Shown: positions 51,666 through 61,846 of the stretch, in pieces
Layout of the letters: every line of letters begins with the position of its first letter
Position numbering within the stretch: the first letter of the stretch is position 1
Assembly: GCF_000515335.1 (NCBI RefSeq)
Contig: NZ_KI911563.1
Span: forward strand, 263,735-327,734
Length of the DNA: 64,000 nt
Direction: 5' to 3'
DNA from: Cohnella panacarvi Gsoil 349
GTDB lineage: Bacteria; Bacillota; Bacilli; Paenibacillales; Paenibacillaceae
Position numbers and translations under genes: made by a program
The notes under the pieces: model-generated
What the model was told of the DNA's origin: nothing
The model's database searches: none
Seen by the model: only the letters and a program-made list of their open reading frames with translations

Positions 51666-52094
51666 GTGTTACAGGATTTGAAATCGCGTCTTCACGAGGA
51701 AGAAGTACGACAATTGATCGAGCTGTCCGTATTCCCGGATCCCGAACACGTCATTCGAACGATCGAGCAATACCGAGCGGTGGACGATCTGAGGATCATG
51801 GGGTATGAATCGGAGGGACAAATCGTCGGCATCGTCGGCTTTCACATCGATTCGAACGACCGGATGACCCTGCGTCATATCGCGGTGCAACCGGAAGCAA
51901 GAGGAGCCGGATTCGGCCGCGGCATGATTCTGGAGCTGCTCCATCAATTCAACCCCGTCTCGATCGAAGCGGAAACCGACGAGGAAGCGGTCGAGTTCTA
52001 CAGAAGCATCGGATTCAGGATCGAGAGCACCGGGGAGAAGACGCCCGGGACGGAAAGATTTACTTGTACCTACGATGCGGTCGAAGTAGAATAA
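51666..52094 (+). CDS. GNAT acetyltransferase
   Basis: This 142-residue protein has RHIAVQPEARGAGFGRGMIL (acetyl-CoA loop) and ETDEEAVEFYRSIGFRIEST. GTG 51666 is spaced well from AAAGGGG, while the TTG at 51657 is too close. The 203-bp gap after it contains no supported feature. Confidence 0.87.
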   Translation: MLQDLKSRLHEEEVRQLIELSVFPDPEHVIRTIEQYRAVDDLRIMGYESEGQIVGIVGFHIDSNDRMTLRHIAVQPEARGAGFGRGMILELLHQFNPVSIEAETDEEAVEFYRSIGFRIESTGEKTPGTERFTCTYDAVEVE

Positions 52095-52297
52095 CGCACC
52101 GAATACGCGTTCAGCCACCATTAAGACACATTTAACTAATCTTTAGTTAACGGTCCAACATCTGCACTTGCCTTTGATTTTTTTCTTTGCTAGATTGAAA
52201 GAATCGAAGATCGGCAGTGAAGATTTGCACCTAGACGACACAGCAGGCTTCGGTTTGTTTACCGGCCTATTTTTGTGTTGCGAAAGGAGTGATAGCG

Positions 52298-54187
52298 TTG
52301 TCTTTATGGTTGAAATTAATAAATCGAAGATTTCTATTGTTCACCGTCATACTAGCGCTGAAGGGCGCGTTGGCTTGGTACGTCGTCTTCGCGGATGGAC
52401 CTTCTTGGGAGACGATCGCGACGGAGGTTCCGTTCTTCTGGGCGATCTTCTGTCTGATCGAATGGTTCGCGACGAAGCGCAAGATCCTCTACTACGTCAT
52501 CGTGAACTTACTCGTCACCGTTCTCTACTTCGCCGTACTCATGTATTACAAGTATTACGGTATTATCGCCACTTATCATGCCCTGAAGCAAGCCGATAAA
52601 GTCACGAAAGTCGGCAACAGCACTTATTCTTTGATGGATCCTTATTATTTGCTCGTGTTCTTCGATGTCATCGTGCTCGCCGTGTTCCTCATCTGGGCTC
52701 ATTACAAATCGAAGTCGGCGCCGAAGCCGATTCGCCCGAGACCTTTCCGCAAGCCGGCAATTTCCGTCATGATTACGTTGTCCGTATCGCTTTGCTTTTT
52801 TAACATCTGGACGAATAAAGCCAGCATGAACGAGAACAAGCAAGCCAAAGAGATGGGCATTCTGAATTACGAGATCTATACCATCTTCGCGGATTCGACC
52901 GAGGAAGAAGATTGGGTCGAGATGGAAGACATTACGCAGTCTACGATCGATCAGCTTAAGGGGATCACCGCCGCGGCAGCTCCGAAATATGCCGGCGTCG
53001 CTAAAGGCAAGAACGTCATTATCATTCAGATGGAATCGTTCCAGAATTTCTTGATCGGACTGACGCTCGACGGCAAAGAGCTGACTCCGAACATGAATAA
53101 GCTCGCGAACGACGAGTTCCACTTCAATCACTTTTATACGATGGTCGGCCAAGGCACGACTTCCGATGCCGAGTTCGTCGTGAACACTTCGCTGTACGTG
53201 CCTAAACACGAGCCGGCGACGGACAATTACGTTAGAAAAGCGTTGCCAAGCTTGCCGAAGCTGCTGAGCGGGCAAGGGTACAATACGGCAACCTTCCACA
53301 CGAACCAAGTGGACTTCTGGAATCGTAAAGAGCTGTATTCCGCGATCGGGTTCGATCGCTACTATGATCGGGACTATTTCGGAGATGACGATCATGTAGC
53401 GTTCGGCGCATCCGACGAAGTATTGTACGACAAATCGTTCGATAAGCTGCAAGAGATGTCCGCAAGCGGCCAACCGTTCTACGCGCAGTTGATTGCGATG
53501 AGCTCTCATCACCCGTACGAAATTCCGAAGGATAAAGTTAGATTCGATCTCCCGGAAGAATTCGACGGAACGCTCGTCGGGCATTATCTCGAGGCGCAGA
53601 ATTACTCGGACTATGCGCTCGGACAATTTATCGATAAGCTGAAGAGCAGCGGGCTTTGGGATAACAGCATCGTTCTGCTATACGGCGACCACCAAGGATT
53701 GCCGCTGTACTCCTTAGATAAACGCGAAAAATCGCTTATGGAGAATATTCTCGGGCACGAATACGGCTATACCGATATGTTCAATGTTCCGCTTATCGCG
53801 CATGTTCCAGGCGTATCTTACCCTGCGAAGCTGGATACGGCAGGCGGCCAAGTCGATATTCTGCCTACGCTCGCGAATTTGATGGGCCTCTCGCTCGATC
53901 AGCAAATTCATTTCGGTCAAGATCTATTCAATCAGACCGTTAATAAGCTTCCGATGCGACACTTCTTGCCTTCGGGATCCGTTTTCACGGAACGCAAGCT
54001 GTTCCTGCCTGGAGAAGCCTATAAAGACGGAGAGAACTATTCGTTGCCGAACGTATCCGATTCGGCACCCGACGTAACGGAAGAGGAGTATAACAATACG
54101 CTGAAGCTCCTCCATCTGTCGGATAGCTATATTCCGCAGTTGCCGGACAAACAGAACGTTGAACAGTCGGAAGACGTAACCCCATAA
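52298..54187 (+). CDS. LTA synthase-like sulfatase, polyglycerolphosphate synthase
   Basis: This protein of about 629 residues has five N-terminal membrane helices (about 1-215). An extracellular sulfatase-fold domain follows, with VIIIQMESFQNFLIG (metal-binding Glu), GQGTTSDAEF (nucleophile Thr) and YGDHQGLPL (metal Asp/His). LtaS-type enzymes polymerise glycerol-phosphate from phosphatidylglycerol. TTG 52298 is preferred, because AAAGGAG abuts the GTG at 52289. Confidence 0.9.
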   Translation: MSLWLKLINRRFLLFTVILALKGALAWYVVFADGPSWETIATEVPFFWAIFCLIEWFATKRKILYYVIVNLLVTVLYFAVLMYYKYYGIIATYHALKQADKVTKVGNSTYSLMDPYYLLVFFDVIVLAVFLIWAHYKSKSAPKPIRPRPFRKPAISVMITLSVSLCFFNIWTNKASMNENKQAKEMGILNYEIYTIFADSTEEEDWVEMEDITQSTIDQLKGITAAAAPKYAGVAKGKNVIIIQMESFQNFLIGLTLDGKELTPNMNKLANDEFHFNHFYTMVGQGTTSDAEFVVNTSLYVPKHEPATDNYVRKALPSLPKLLSGQGYNTATFHTNQVDFWNRKELYSAIGFDRYYDRDYFGDDDHVAFGASDEVLYDKSFDKLQEMSASGQPFYAQLIAMSSHHPYEIPKDKVRFDLPEEFDGTLVGHYLEAQNYSDYALGQFIDKLKSSGLWDNSIVLLYGDHQGLPLYSLDKREKSLMENILGHEYGYTDMFNVPLIAHVPGVSYPAKLDTAGGQVDILPTLANLMGLSLDQQIHFGQDLFNQTVNKLPMRHFLPSGSVFTERKLFLPGEAYKDGENYSLPNVSDSAPDVTEEEYNNTLKLLHLSDSYIPQLPDKQNVEQSEDVTP

Positions 54188-54261
54188 GATTGACTGCAAC
54201 GGCCGCCTCTCTGAACGGGAAGGCGGCTGTTCGCATCTAATACGGCGCCGCGCTTATTCTG

Positions 54262-54729
54262 TTAGGGTTTGGGCTGTACGCTCTGTATGAGGCGATTCGC
54301 ATCGGCTTGTAGCGTGAATACGCGCGGCTTGTGCCCTTTGCTGAAGAATAGCAAGGCGAGCGGGGCGTTATTCGGTTCCAAGAACAAGTAAAGCTCGCTG
54401 ATAGGCTGCGGATAGATCGGATTGGCGAGCGTTAACGGCTCAGGGTATCGGAAGTGCGCGACGATGCCTCCTGTCGGATTCATCGTAACGCCTCCAAAGG
54501 GCTGAGGCGACTGATTAAGGGCATTAATTACCGTATCGCGGAGAGAATCGGTCATCGGGATGATATGGACGACTTTCTCTTGTTTGACGTCGAATATTTC
54601 TACGGGCGGAGGCATAGGTTCCGCGGCGAAGCTTGCCCCGCATGGCAGCATGAAGGTATAAAGCAGGAGAATGGCGCAGCAAACTCCGAGTCGGTTATAC
54701 TTAGATCGGGATTGGATCAGTTCGATCAC
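54262..54729 (-). CDS. Secreted hypothetical protein
   Basis: This 155-residue protein has a signal peptide (about 12-36, GVCCAILLLYTFMLPCGASFA). The mature part includes FDVKQEKVVHIIPMTDSLRD and FLEPNNAPLALLFFSKGHKP. It is exported and has no recognised family. It is convergent with the LTA synthase gene. Confidence 0.7.
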   Translation of the reverse strand: MIELIQSRSKYNRLGVCCAILLLYTFMLPCGASFAAEPMPPPVEIFDVKQEKVVHIIPMTDSLRDTVINALNQSPQPFGGVTMNPTGGIVAHFRYPEPLTLANPIYPQPISELYLFLEPNNAPLALLFFSKGHKPRVFTLQADANRLIQSVQPKP

Positions 54730-54795
54730 CTCGGATGAAGTTTATGTCCATTACGAAAGTTTAGATTATCATTATGACCCGGGAGAGACTGCCGC

Positions 54796-55299
54796 ATGCG
54801 ACCGAATATGACCGTTACGGATGCAACTTTAGACGACCTGGAACGAATCGTCGAAATCTACAACTCCACGATTCCAAGCCGCATGGTTACGGCGGATTTG
54901 GAGCCGGTTACGGTAGAAAGCCGTTACGCATGGTTTCATGAGCATTCGCAGGACCGCCGGCCCATCTGGGTGTTGAAAGAAGACGAGCGAATGATCGCAT
55001 GGCTAAGCTTTCAATCGTTCCACAGCCGGCCAGCATACAACGCCACTGCGGAGCTTAGCATCTATATCGACGCAAGCTATCGCGGCCAAGGGATCGGAAG
55101 TTTGCTGCTTAAGAAGGCGATTGCCGAATGCCCGCGTCTAGGCATCGACAACATCGTCGGCCTCGTATTCGGACATAACGAACCAAGTCTTGCGCTGCTC
55201 AGAAAGTTCGGCTTTCAAGAGTGGGGGAGGCTGCCGCGCATAGCCGTACTGGATGGCGTAGAGAGGGACCTCGTCATGATCGGGATCAACTTAACCTAA
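54796..55299 (+). CDS. Phosphinothricin-type GNAT acetyltransferase
   Basis: This 167-residue protein matches the PAT/Bar-like subgroup: [40 protein letters not shown] (acetyl-CoA loop) and [20 protein letters not shown]. Most such chromosomal proteins act on amino-acid-like compounds, and resistance to phosphinothricin cannot be inferred. It has its own terminator. Confidence 0.88.
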   Translation: MRPNMTVTDATLDDLERIVEIYNSTIPSRMVTADLEPVTVESRYAWFHEHSQDRRPIWVLKEDERMIAWLSFQSFHSRPAYNATAELSIYIDASYRGQGIGSLLLKKAIAECPRLGIDNIVGLVFGHNEPSLALLRKFGFQEWGRLPRIAVLDGVERDLVMIGINLT

Positions 55300-55304
55300 C
55301 AGAG

Positions 55305-55357
55305 AGGGGTTATCCCTTCGCCATCAGCGGATGGCGGAGAGATAACCCCTTATTATT
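55305..55357. terminator. Bidirectional terminator
   Basis: AGGGGTTATC pairs with GATAACCCCT, with an inner CGCCATC/GATGGCG stem, followed by TATTATT. It lies between the convergent GNAT and ABC-F genes. Confidence 0.8.
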
Positions 55358-55367
55358 GCTGTGGATC

Positions 55368-56924
55368 TTAGAAAACCTTAGTCGTCCACGATTCGCAATT
55401 CCATACTTCGGTTGCGACTTCGCGATAAAATTCGGGTTCATGGCTAATGAGCAAGATACTGCCCTTATAGGCTTTAAGCGCGCGTTTCAATTCGTCCTTC
55501 GCGTCGACGTCGAGATGGTTCGTCGGTTCGTCGAGCACGAGAAGATTCGTCTCTTTGTTGATCAGATTGCATAGGCGGACCTTCGCTTTCTCGCCGCCGC
55601 TTAGGACGGCGACCTTGCTTTCGATATGCTTCGTCGTAAGTCCGCATTTGGCCAATGCCGCGCGAACCTCGAATTGCGACATCGAAGGGAAGTTTTTCCA
55701 TACGGCTTCGATGCAGGTTTCGTCCGCGGTAGCTTTGATCTCTTGTTCGAAGTAGCCGATATTCAGATGATCGCCTTTCGTCACCGAGCCGGAGAGGGCA
55801 GGAATCTCGCCGAGCAGGCTGCGCAGCAACGTCGTTTTGCCGATTCCGTTCGCGCCGACGATCGCGATTTTCTGTCCGCGTTCCATTAACAAGTCGATCG
55901 GACGGCACAGCGGTTCGTCGTAACCGATGACGAGCGATTTCGCTTCGAAGATGAGGCGCCCGGAAGTACGCGCTTCTTTGAAGTTGAAAGTCGGCTTCGG
56001 CTTCTCCTTGGCGAGCTCGATCACTTCCATGTTGTCGAGCTTCTTCTGGCGGGACATCGCCATATTCCGTGTCGAGACGCGAGCTTTATTGCGGGCGACG
56101 AAGTCTTTCAGCTCTTCGATTTCTTGCTGTTGCCGTTTATAGGCGGATTCGAGCTGCGCTTTCTTCGCCTCGTGCTGCTGCAAGAAGTTGTCGTAATCGC
56201 CGACATACCGGTTCAACTCTTGGTTGCCCATATGATAGATCAGGTTGATGACGCTGTTCAGGAACGGGATATCGTGAGAGACGAGAATAAAGGCGTTCTC
56301 GTATTCCTGCAAGTAACGCTTCAGCCATTCGATATGCTGCTCGTCCAAGTAGTTGGTCGGCTCGTCGAGCAGAAGGATATCCGGCTTCTCGAGCAGCAGC
56401 TTAGCGAGCAGTACTTTGGTCCGTTGGCCGCCGCTTAAATCGTGCACGTCGCGGTCGAGCCCGATATCGCCAAGACCGAGACCGCGGGCGATTTCCTCGA
56501 CCTTCGCATCGATCAGATAGAAGTCGTTATTCGTCAGCATATCCTGGATGTCGCCTACTTCCGCGAGCAACTGCTCAAGCTCTTCGGGCGTAGCCGATCC
56601 CATCCGATCATACATCTCGTTCATTTGTTCTTCCATCTTGATCAGATAGCCGAACGCTCCCTTGAGCACGTCCCGAATCGTCATCCCTTTGTGGAGTACG
56701 GAATGTTGATCGAGATAACCGACCCTTACGTTCTTCGCCCATTCCACTTTGCCGGCGTCAGGCTCAAGGGAGCCCGTAATGATATTCATGAACGTGGATT
56801 TACCTTCTCCGTTCGCACCGACGAGGCCGACATGCTCGCCTTTCAGCAAGCGGAACGATACATCGTTGAATATCGCACGATCGCCGAAGCCGTGCGTTAA
56901 ATTTCTGACGGTTAGAATACTCAT
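55368..56924 (-). CDS. ABC-F type ATPase
   Basis: This 518-residue protein has two ABC ATPase domains with no membrane part. Walker A sequences are GANGEGKSTF (about 36-45) and GANGIGKTTL. Signatures are LSGGQRTKVLLAKLLL and LSGGEKAKVRLCNLI, with Walker B LLLDEPTNYLD and LVLDEPTNHLD. The linker (about 240-310) is charged and helical. This YbiT-like ABC-F protein acts on ribosomes. Resistance activity is not evident. Confidence 0.93.
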   Translation of the reverse strand: MSILTVRNLTHGFGDRAIFNDVSFRLLKGEHVGLVGANGEGKSTFMNIITGSLEPDAGKVEWAKNVRVGYLDQHSVLHKGMTIRDVLKGAFGYLIKMEEQMNEMYDRMGSATPEELEQLLAEVGDIQDMLTNNDFYLIDAKVEEIARGLGLGDIGLDRDVHDLSGGQRTKVLLAKLLLEKPDILLLDEPTNYLDEQHIEWLKRYLQEYENAFILVSHDIPFLNSVINLIYHMGNQELNRYVGDYDNFLQQHEAKKAQLESAYKRQQQEIEELKDFVARNKARVSTRNMAMSRQKKLDNMEVIELAKEKPKPTFNFKEARTSGRLIFEAKSLVIGYDEPLCRPIDLLMERGQKIAIVGANGIGKTTLLRSLLGEIPALSGSVTKGDHLNIGYFEQEIKATADETCIEAVWKNFPSMSQFEVRAALAKCGLTTKHIESKVAVLSGGEKAKVRLCNLINKETNLLVLDEPTNHLDVDAKDELKRALKAYKGSILLISHEPEFYREVATEVWNCESWTTKVF

Positions 56925-57030
56925 GATAAGGCACCTTTTTCATCCGATTTAAGGTTGCAACTTTCCTATTATAAGCTGGTTGCGAGCTTTAACTCAACGG
57001 TAATCGTAGACAAAGAACAGGCGTAACGAT

Positions 57031-57062
57031 AAACGCCTCCTCGGATAAGTCCCGAGAAGGCG
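57031..57062 (-). terminator. Terminator of the regulator gene
   Basis: On the minus strand ACGCCTTCTCGGGA pairs with TCCGAGGAGGCGT and TTTAT follows. It is about 15 bp after the gene at 57077. Confidence 0.7.
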
Positions 57063-57076
57063 TGGAGGAGAAGACG

Positions 57077-57790
57077 TCACTTCATAAACTTATATCCGAC
57101 GCCCCATACCGTCTTAATAAATTGGGGCTCTTTGGGATTCTTCTCGAGCTTGCGCCGCAGATTGGTTACGTGGACATCGATGGCTCTGTCGTTGATGAAG
57201 GAATCGATGCCGCGAACGGCGTTAATGAGTTCTTCTCTAGTGAATACGCGACCGGGATGCTGTACGAATAGCTTCATGATTTCATATTCGGAGAACGTGG
57301 TTTCGATATGTTCGCCGTCGATGACGATCGTCCTTCGTTCCAAATCAAGAGCGATTCCTTGCTGCGACAGGGAGAGGGACTGTTGATCGGGTTTGGCCGA
57401 AGTCCTTGCGGTCGAAAGCACGGGTTGCTGCGAATAGCGTCGAAGCACGGCGTTCATCCTGACCTTCAGTTCCTGCATGCTGAATGGCTTGCATAGATAG
57501 TCGTCCGCGCCGGAGCTAATCGCTTGGATTCTGTCGGCGACGGCCGACTTCATCGATATGACTATAAGAGGCAGATCGGTTATGCCGCGAACTTGCGCGC
57601 ACAACTCGGTCCCGGCCGCATCTGGAAGCATGAGATCTAGCAAAATGATATCGGGTTCGAACGTATGTATCGCCTGTAATCCTTCGCGTGCGGTTTCTAC
57701 CCGATTCACTACGAAATGCTCTTCAGCTAAATATAAAGTCAGCATTTCTCCGATGATCGGATCATCTTCGATTACGAGCGCTTTCGTCAC
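57077..57790 (-). CDS. OmpR/PhoB-type response regulator
   Basis: This 237-residue protein has a receiver domain (ALVIEDDPIIGEML acidic pair; phospho-Asp in ILLDLMLPDAAG; Lys in CKPFSMQEL) and a C-terminal winged helix (HPGRVFTREELINAVRG, VDVHVTNLRRKLEKN). GTG 57790 has AAGGGTG upstream. It lies 98 bp downstream of the large hybrid kinase on the same strand and is its likely final target. Confidence 0.92.
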   Translation of the reverse strand: MTKALVIEDDPIIGEMLTLYLAEEHFVVNRVETAREGLQAIHTFEPDIILLDLMLPDAAGTELCAQVRGITDLPLIVISMKSAVADRIQAISSGADDYLCKPFSMQELKVRMNAVLRRYSQQPVLSTARTSAKPDQQSLSLSQQGIALDLERRTIVIDGEHIETTFSEYEIMKLFVQHPGRVFTREELINAVRGIDSFINDRAIDVHVTNLRRKLEKNPKEPQFIKTVWGVGYKFMK

Positions 57791-57888
57791 AATTTTCACA
57801 CCCTTTAGTAAAGTGTTAGGAAGGCTCATATTTTGCTAACATTTTCATTTATGTGTCTATTATAACTTGCCCCGCAGGGTTCGTCTAA

Positions 57889-60800
57889 TTACTTTTTATG
57901 TCGAATGTATGCACGAACGTGCGGCATCGTCAGGTCTAGAGCTTGTTCTAGGTGGTGCAGTTCAGAATGGCCGGCTTGTCCGTTCCTAAGCGCTTGCTCA
58001 AGCGCCGTGGCCGCATGTTGCAGCATGTCTGCTCCCAAATGTCCGGACGCGCCGCTAAGCGAATGGGCGAGCCTGATCGCCGGTTCGAGGTTCGGATCGG
58101 CGGTTAGGGATTGCAGTTGCTGCGCGACATTCGAATATTGATCGTCGAATTTCTCCAACAACTGAACGTATAGCTGTCGTTTGCCGGATAATCGGTTCAG
58201 CGCGACCGCGGTTTGCAAGTACGGCGTATCCTGGGCGGCTACAGCCGCCTTGGCAAGGTTAGACCCGGTGGCGACGCCTTTTTGAAGATAGCGGGATAGA
58301 GCCGAGATCAGCGCGGGCGGGTTGATCGGTTTCGTAACGATATCGTTCATCCCCGAGGTCAGACACTTCTGATGCTGCTCATCGGTTACGTCCGCGGTAA
58401 GCGCGATGATCGGCAACTGCTCCGGGCTATACAGCTTGCGAAGCCGGAACGTCGTCTCGATTCCGTCCATATCGGGCATGTGCAAATCCATGAGAACCGC
58501 ATGCGGCAATTGTTCGGCTATCGCGTGAATAGCCGATTCGCCGCTGCTCGCGAGAAGAACGTCGAAGCCGTGCTGCTCGAGCAGTTGCTGCGCGACCAGA
58601 CGATTGAGCTCTTGATCGTCAACGACAAGAACACGGTGTACTCCCGCCTTGGATTGTTCGTGCGATTCCGGTTGACCCGACTCGGCGGAGGAGGCTGCTT
58701 CTTTCCTTGATTCCGCGTCCGCGGCGACGACTTGCAGCATGCGACGGACTTGCAGCGTCGATACGGGTTTCGTAAGGACGGCTTCCGGTTTCAGATCGTC
58801 CGCTACGTATTGAAGCGCATCTCTTCCGAGCAGCGACGTAGAAGAGACGACTTTGATGCCGTGGGCACGCAGCGTTCCAACCCACGCCGCCCACGTTTCT
58901 TCGCCATGCATATCTCCGGCTTCCATATCGATAATCGCGATGTCCCATCGCGATTGCGCGAGCAGTTCCAGAACTTCTTCAAAGCAACTGGCGATCGAAC
59001 ATTCGCAGCCCATGGATTCGAGCATCAGACGCCAGTGGTGTCCGACGATCGGCTGGTCCTCCAATACGAGAACACGACTGTTGAAGCTTTCATCCGAACG
59101 GGTGTGCGGCGTCGATTCGGGCAACTCGAATCGCAAGCTGAACGCGAACGTGCTCCCGACATCATGAGTGCTTACCACTTGAATATTCCCGCCCATTCTG
59201 TCGACCAAGGAATGGGAGATGACGAGACCGAGTCCGGTTCCGCCGTATTTGCGGCTCGTCTTGTCGTCGGCTTGCACGAACGGCGTGAACAGCTTGCTTA
59301 GCTGGGCCCGCGTCATACCGATGCCCGTATCGCTGACGGAGAACGATAGCGTCGCCTGATTGTCGGTCATTTCCGTGAGTTTGATTTGCATCTCGATCAA
59401 GCCTTCGTTCGTGAACTTGATCGCGTTGCTCCCTAAGTTCAAGAGCACTTGCTCGAGGCGCGTCGGATCTCCGATCAGTTCGTCCGGGATTCTTGGATCC
59501 ACCTGGATCATAAAGTCGACGGGCTTCGGGCCAAGCAGCACCGAGAACATGCCGCCAAGCCGCACGATCGACTCATCCAGGCGAAAAGGAACGTGCTCCA
59601 ATGATAATTTATCGGCTTCAAGCTTCGAGAAATCAAGTACAGCGTTCAAAATATGCAACAGATTGTGCGATGAATCGGTTATCTGTCTCAGATAATCTTG
59701 CTGGATCGCCGTCAAATCCGATTTTTGCAGGAGATAGGTAAGCCCGATTATACCGTTGAGCGGCGTCCGTATTTCATGACTCATCCGCGCGAGGAACGAG
59801 CTTTTCGCTTCGTTCGCCTCGTCGGCGGCTTCTTTGGCTTGCAGGAGCTGGCGTTCGATCGTCTTCCGGTCGGTAATATCGCGCACGATCGTCGAGTAGA
59901 ACGTCTCGCCTCCGTCGTCCGAACGATGGGGAACGACGATCATGGATACGGTCTGAAGCTCTCCGCTCGCGTGCACGAATTCGGTTTCGCTTTGCCAGTA
60001 GCCTTTGCGTTCCGCCATTTGAAGCCCGTCGGCGAACTGGAGGGCGTTCGATATCGTCAAGTAGTTCTTGAGCTGATTGTTCGAATCGTTAAGCTCGTCG
60101 ATGCCGAGGAACTCAAGACCGGCTTGATTCACGTAGAACATGCGCCCGTGGAGATCGAACGTGCTGATCATATCGTGCGCGCTCTCCATAATCTCGAACA
60201 ATCGCGTGTTCGTCGCGGCCGTCTGTTTGAGCTCGCTAATATCTCGAACAAGAAGTACATAGCCTTTGATCGAGCCGTCAGGATGGCGCATGACGCTCGG
60301 AATGCTCGATACGAGAATTTTGCCGCCGTTCTTCGCGTGCAGGATCCATTCGGAATCCGCTTGGAGTCCGTTCAAAGTAGGGAAGAAAATAACCGATTCG
60401 TCCGCTTCCATCGTCGAACTCATCTGTTCCGAATACTTTTTGGCACGCGTCTGGACTTGAATCGGGTCGTACCAATTAAGAAGCATGCGCTTGCCGATAA
60501 CCTCGGATTCCGAATAGTCTAGCATCTCTTGGGCGCGCGTATTGAAGGCGGTCACGCGGAAGGCGGCGTCCGTAACGATCATCGCGTATTTATAGTGCTT
60601 GATGAACGTCTGGAAAGGCTCGAACAAATACCGAAGCTTCTCGGTCATCGAATTCACGGAGTCGGCGAGCAGGCCGAGCTCGTCCTTGCTCCGCGTCGGA
60701 ATCGACGGCGTGTAGAAGTCGCCTGACGCGACTTGCTGGGTAGCGGCCGCGATGAGCTTCAATCGGCTCAATATGATTCTGCTCGTAAATAAATACAGGA

Positions 60801-61692
60801 ACACGCCGAGAACGATTTCCGCCGCTCCGATGTAGGTCATGTTATTCCATAGGACGGCTCTCAGCGGCGCTTCGAACTCTGTTTTGGAGACGGTGAAGAC
60901 GGCGTACCAATCGTGGCCGGGCACTTTCACGTAGAACATTTTAAGCACACGTCCGAACAAATACACGTCGCCTTTCCCTTGTTCGGTCATCCTGATTTGT
61001 TCCGCGAAAAAGGAGGTCGACGGTTCGTCCCGAATGTAGTTTCGTTTGAGAATGAGGTCGGGACTAGAAGAGTAATGCAGCAAGTCCATATCTCGATCGA
61101 TGAGCGTAATGGAGCTGTCATCGTAGTCGTCGGATTTCACGGAGAGAATGGGATGGAACAACGAGAACGAATCGACAGCGAGCGCGGCCACGTCCGTGAT
61201 TTGCCATTCCGGATTGCCCTGATCGTATAACGGGACGAACAGCCATACGATGGGTTTGCCGTCGGCGTCGAGCACGGGGTCCGAAATGCTGCTTATTCCG
61301 AGCAAGGCTTCTTGAAACGCGGGAAATTGACCGACCAGCATATAACGTCCATCCGTTAACGCTAATGCTCCGGTGCGTTCGGCTATGCCGTAATATTCGT
61401 ATCGAAAGCCGAACTTCTCGATGTTGTTCTTCAGCGAGTTAAGCTTCACTTGCCGCGTGCCGGTGCGGAACTCCTCGGAGTCCGTCAATACTTCGGCTTC
61501 ATGAAGGCGCAAGGAGAGCATCGTATTCAAATTCGCGACCGTGTTGCGCAAGTCGACCATGCTCTGATTCTCGAGCTGGGCGTTCATGCGCTTGTTGGAA
61601 ATTTCGTAACTGATAATGCTCATCGCAACGAACGATAGACCGTTCGCGATGATCAGGAAGACAATAATTTTGAAGCGAAGCGAGCGGAACAT
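57889..61692 (-). CDS. Hybrid sensor histidine kinase with two receivers and HPt
   Basis: The 1267-residue protein has these domains in order: signal helix and extracellular sensor (about 1-300), second helix and HAMP (about 290-350), two PAS domains (about 365-600), HisKA with FLARMSHEIRTPLNG (about 635), HATPase with GLGLVISHSLVDRMGG (about 825), REC1 with IIDMEAGD (about 880-990), REC2 with LMDLHMPDMDG (about 1020-1135) and HPt with LAHSLSGASGHLG (about 1195). The layout implies a His-Asp-His-Asp relay to the downstream OmpR-type regulator. Confidence 0.92.
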   Translation of the reverse strand: MFRSLRFKIIVFLIIANGLSFVAMSIISYEISNKRMNAQLENQSMVDLRNTVANLNTMLSLRLHEAEVLTDSEEFRTGTRQVKLNSLKNNIEKFGFRYEYYGIAERTGALALTDGRYMLVGQFPAFQEALLGISSISDPVLDADGKPIVWLFVPLYDQGNPEWQITDVAALAVDSFSLFHPILSVKSDDYDDSSITLIDRDMDLLHYSSSPDLILKRNYIRDEPSTSFFAEQIRMTEQGKGDVYLFGRVLKMFYVKVPGHDWYAVFTVSKTEFEAPLRAVLWNNMTYIGAAEIVLGVFLYLFTSRIILSRLKLIAAATQQVASGDFYTPSIPTRSKDELGLLADSVNSMTEKLRYLFEPFQTFIKHYKYAMIVTDAAFRVTAFNTRAQEMLDYSESEVIGKRMLLNWYDPIQVQTRAKKYSEQMSSTMEADESVIFFPTLNGLQADSEWILHAKNGGKILVSSIPSVMRHPDGSIKGYVLLVRDISELKQTAATNTRLFEIMESAHDMISTFDLHGRMFYVNQAGLEFLGIDELNDSNNQLKNYLTISNALQFADGLQMAERKGYWQSETEFVHASGELQTVSMIVVPHRSDDGGETFYSTIVRDITDRKTIERQLLQAKEAADEANEAKSSFLARMSHEIRTPLNGIIGLTYLLQKSDLTAIQQDYLRQITDSSHNLLHILNAVLDFSKLEADKLSLEHVPFRLDESIVRLGGMFSVLLGPKPVDFMIQVDPRIPDELIGDPTRLEQVLLNLGSNAIKFTNEGLIEMQIKLTEMTDNQATLSFSVSDTGIGMTRAQLSKLFTPFVQADDKTSRKYGGTGLGLVISHSLVDRMGGNIQVVSTHDVGSTFAFSLRFELPESTPHTRSDESFNSRVLVLEDQPIVGHHWRLMLESMGCECSIASCFEEVLELLAQSRWDIAIIDMEAGDMHGEETWAAWVGTLRAHGIKVVSSTSLLGRDALQYVADDLKPEAVLTKPVSTLQVRRMLQVVAADAESRKEAASSAESGQPESHEQSKAGVHRVLVVDDQELNRLVAQQLLEQHGFDVLLASSGESAIHAIAEQLPHAVLMDLHMPDMDGIETTFRLRKLYSPEQLPIIALTADVTDEQHQKCLTSGMNDIVTKPINPPALISALSRYLQKGVATGSNLAKAAVAAQDTPYLQTAVALNRLSGKRQLYVQLLEKFDDQYSNVAQQLQSLTADPNLEPAIRLAHSLSGASGHLGADMLQHAATALEQALRNGQAGHSELHHLEQALDLTMPHVRAYIRHKK

Positions 61693-61846
61693 GTGCGCAA
61701 CGCACCCCCAACGGACATCTATGAGTTATTTTCATATGAATCTCACAACTAATATAGAAAGTTCCTAACACTTTCTCCTTATCCTAACATGAGACAAAGT
61801 CGGACAATAGTATCGGGAATAGAAAAAAGCGATTCGGAGGAACGCC

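Noticed and set aside
54796-55299. Specific herbicide resistance from the phosphinothricin-type acetyltransferase
   Set aside because: The family is broad, and nothing in the sequence fixes the substrate.
55368-56924. Antibiotic-resistance ABC-F protein
   Set aside because: The linker does not show the long extension expected of resistance types. It looks like a YbiT-like housekeeping factor.
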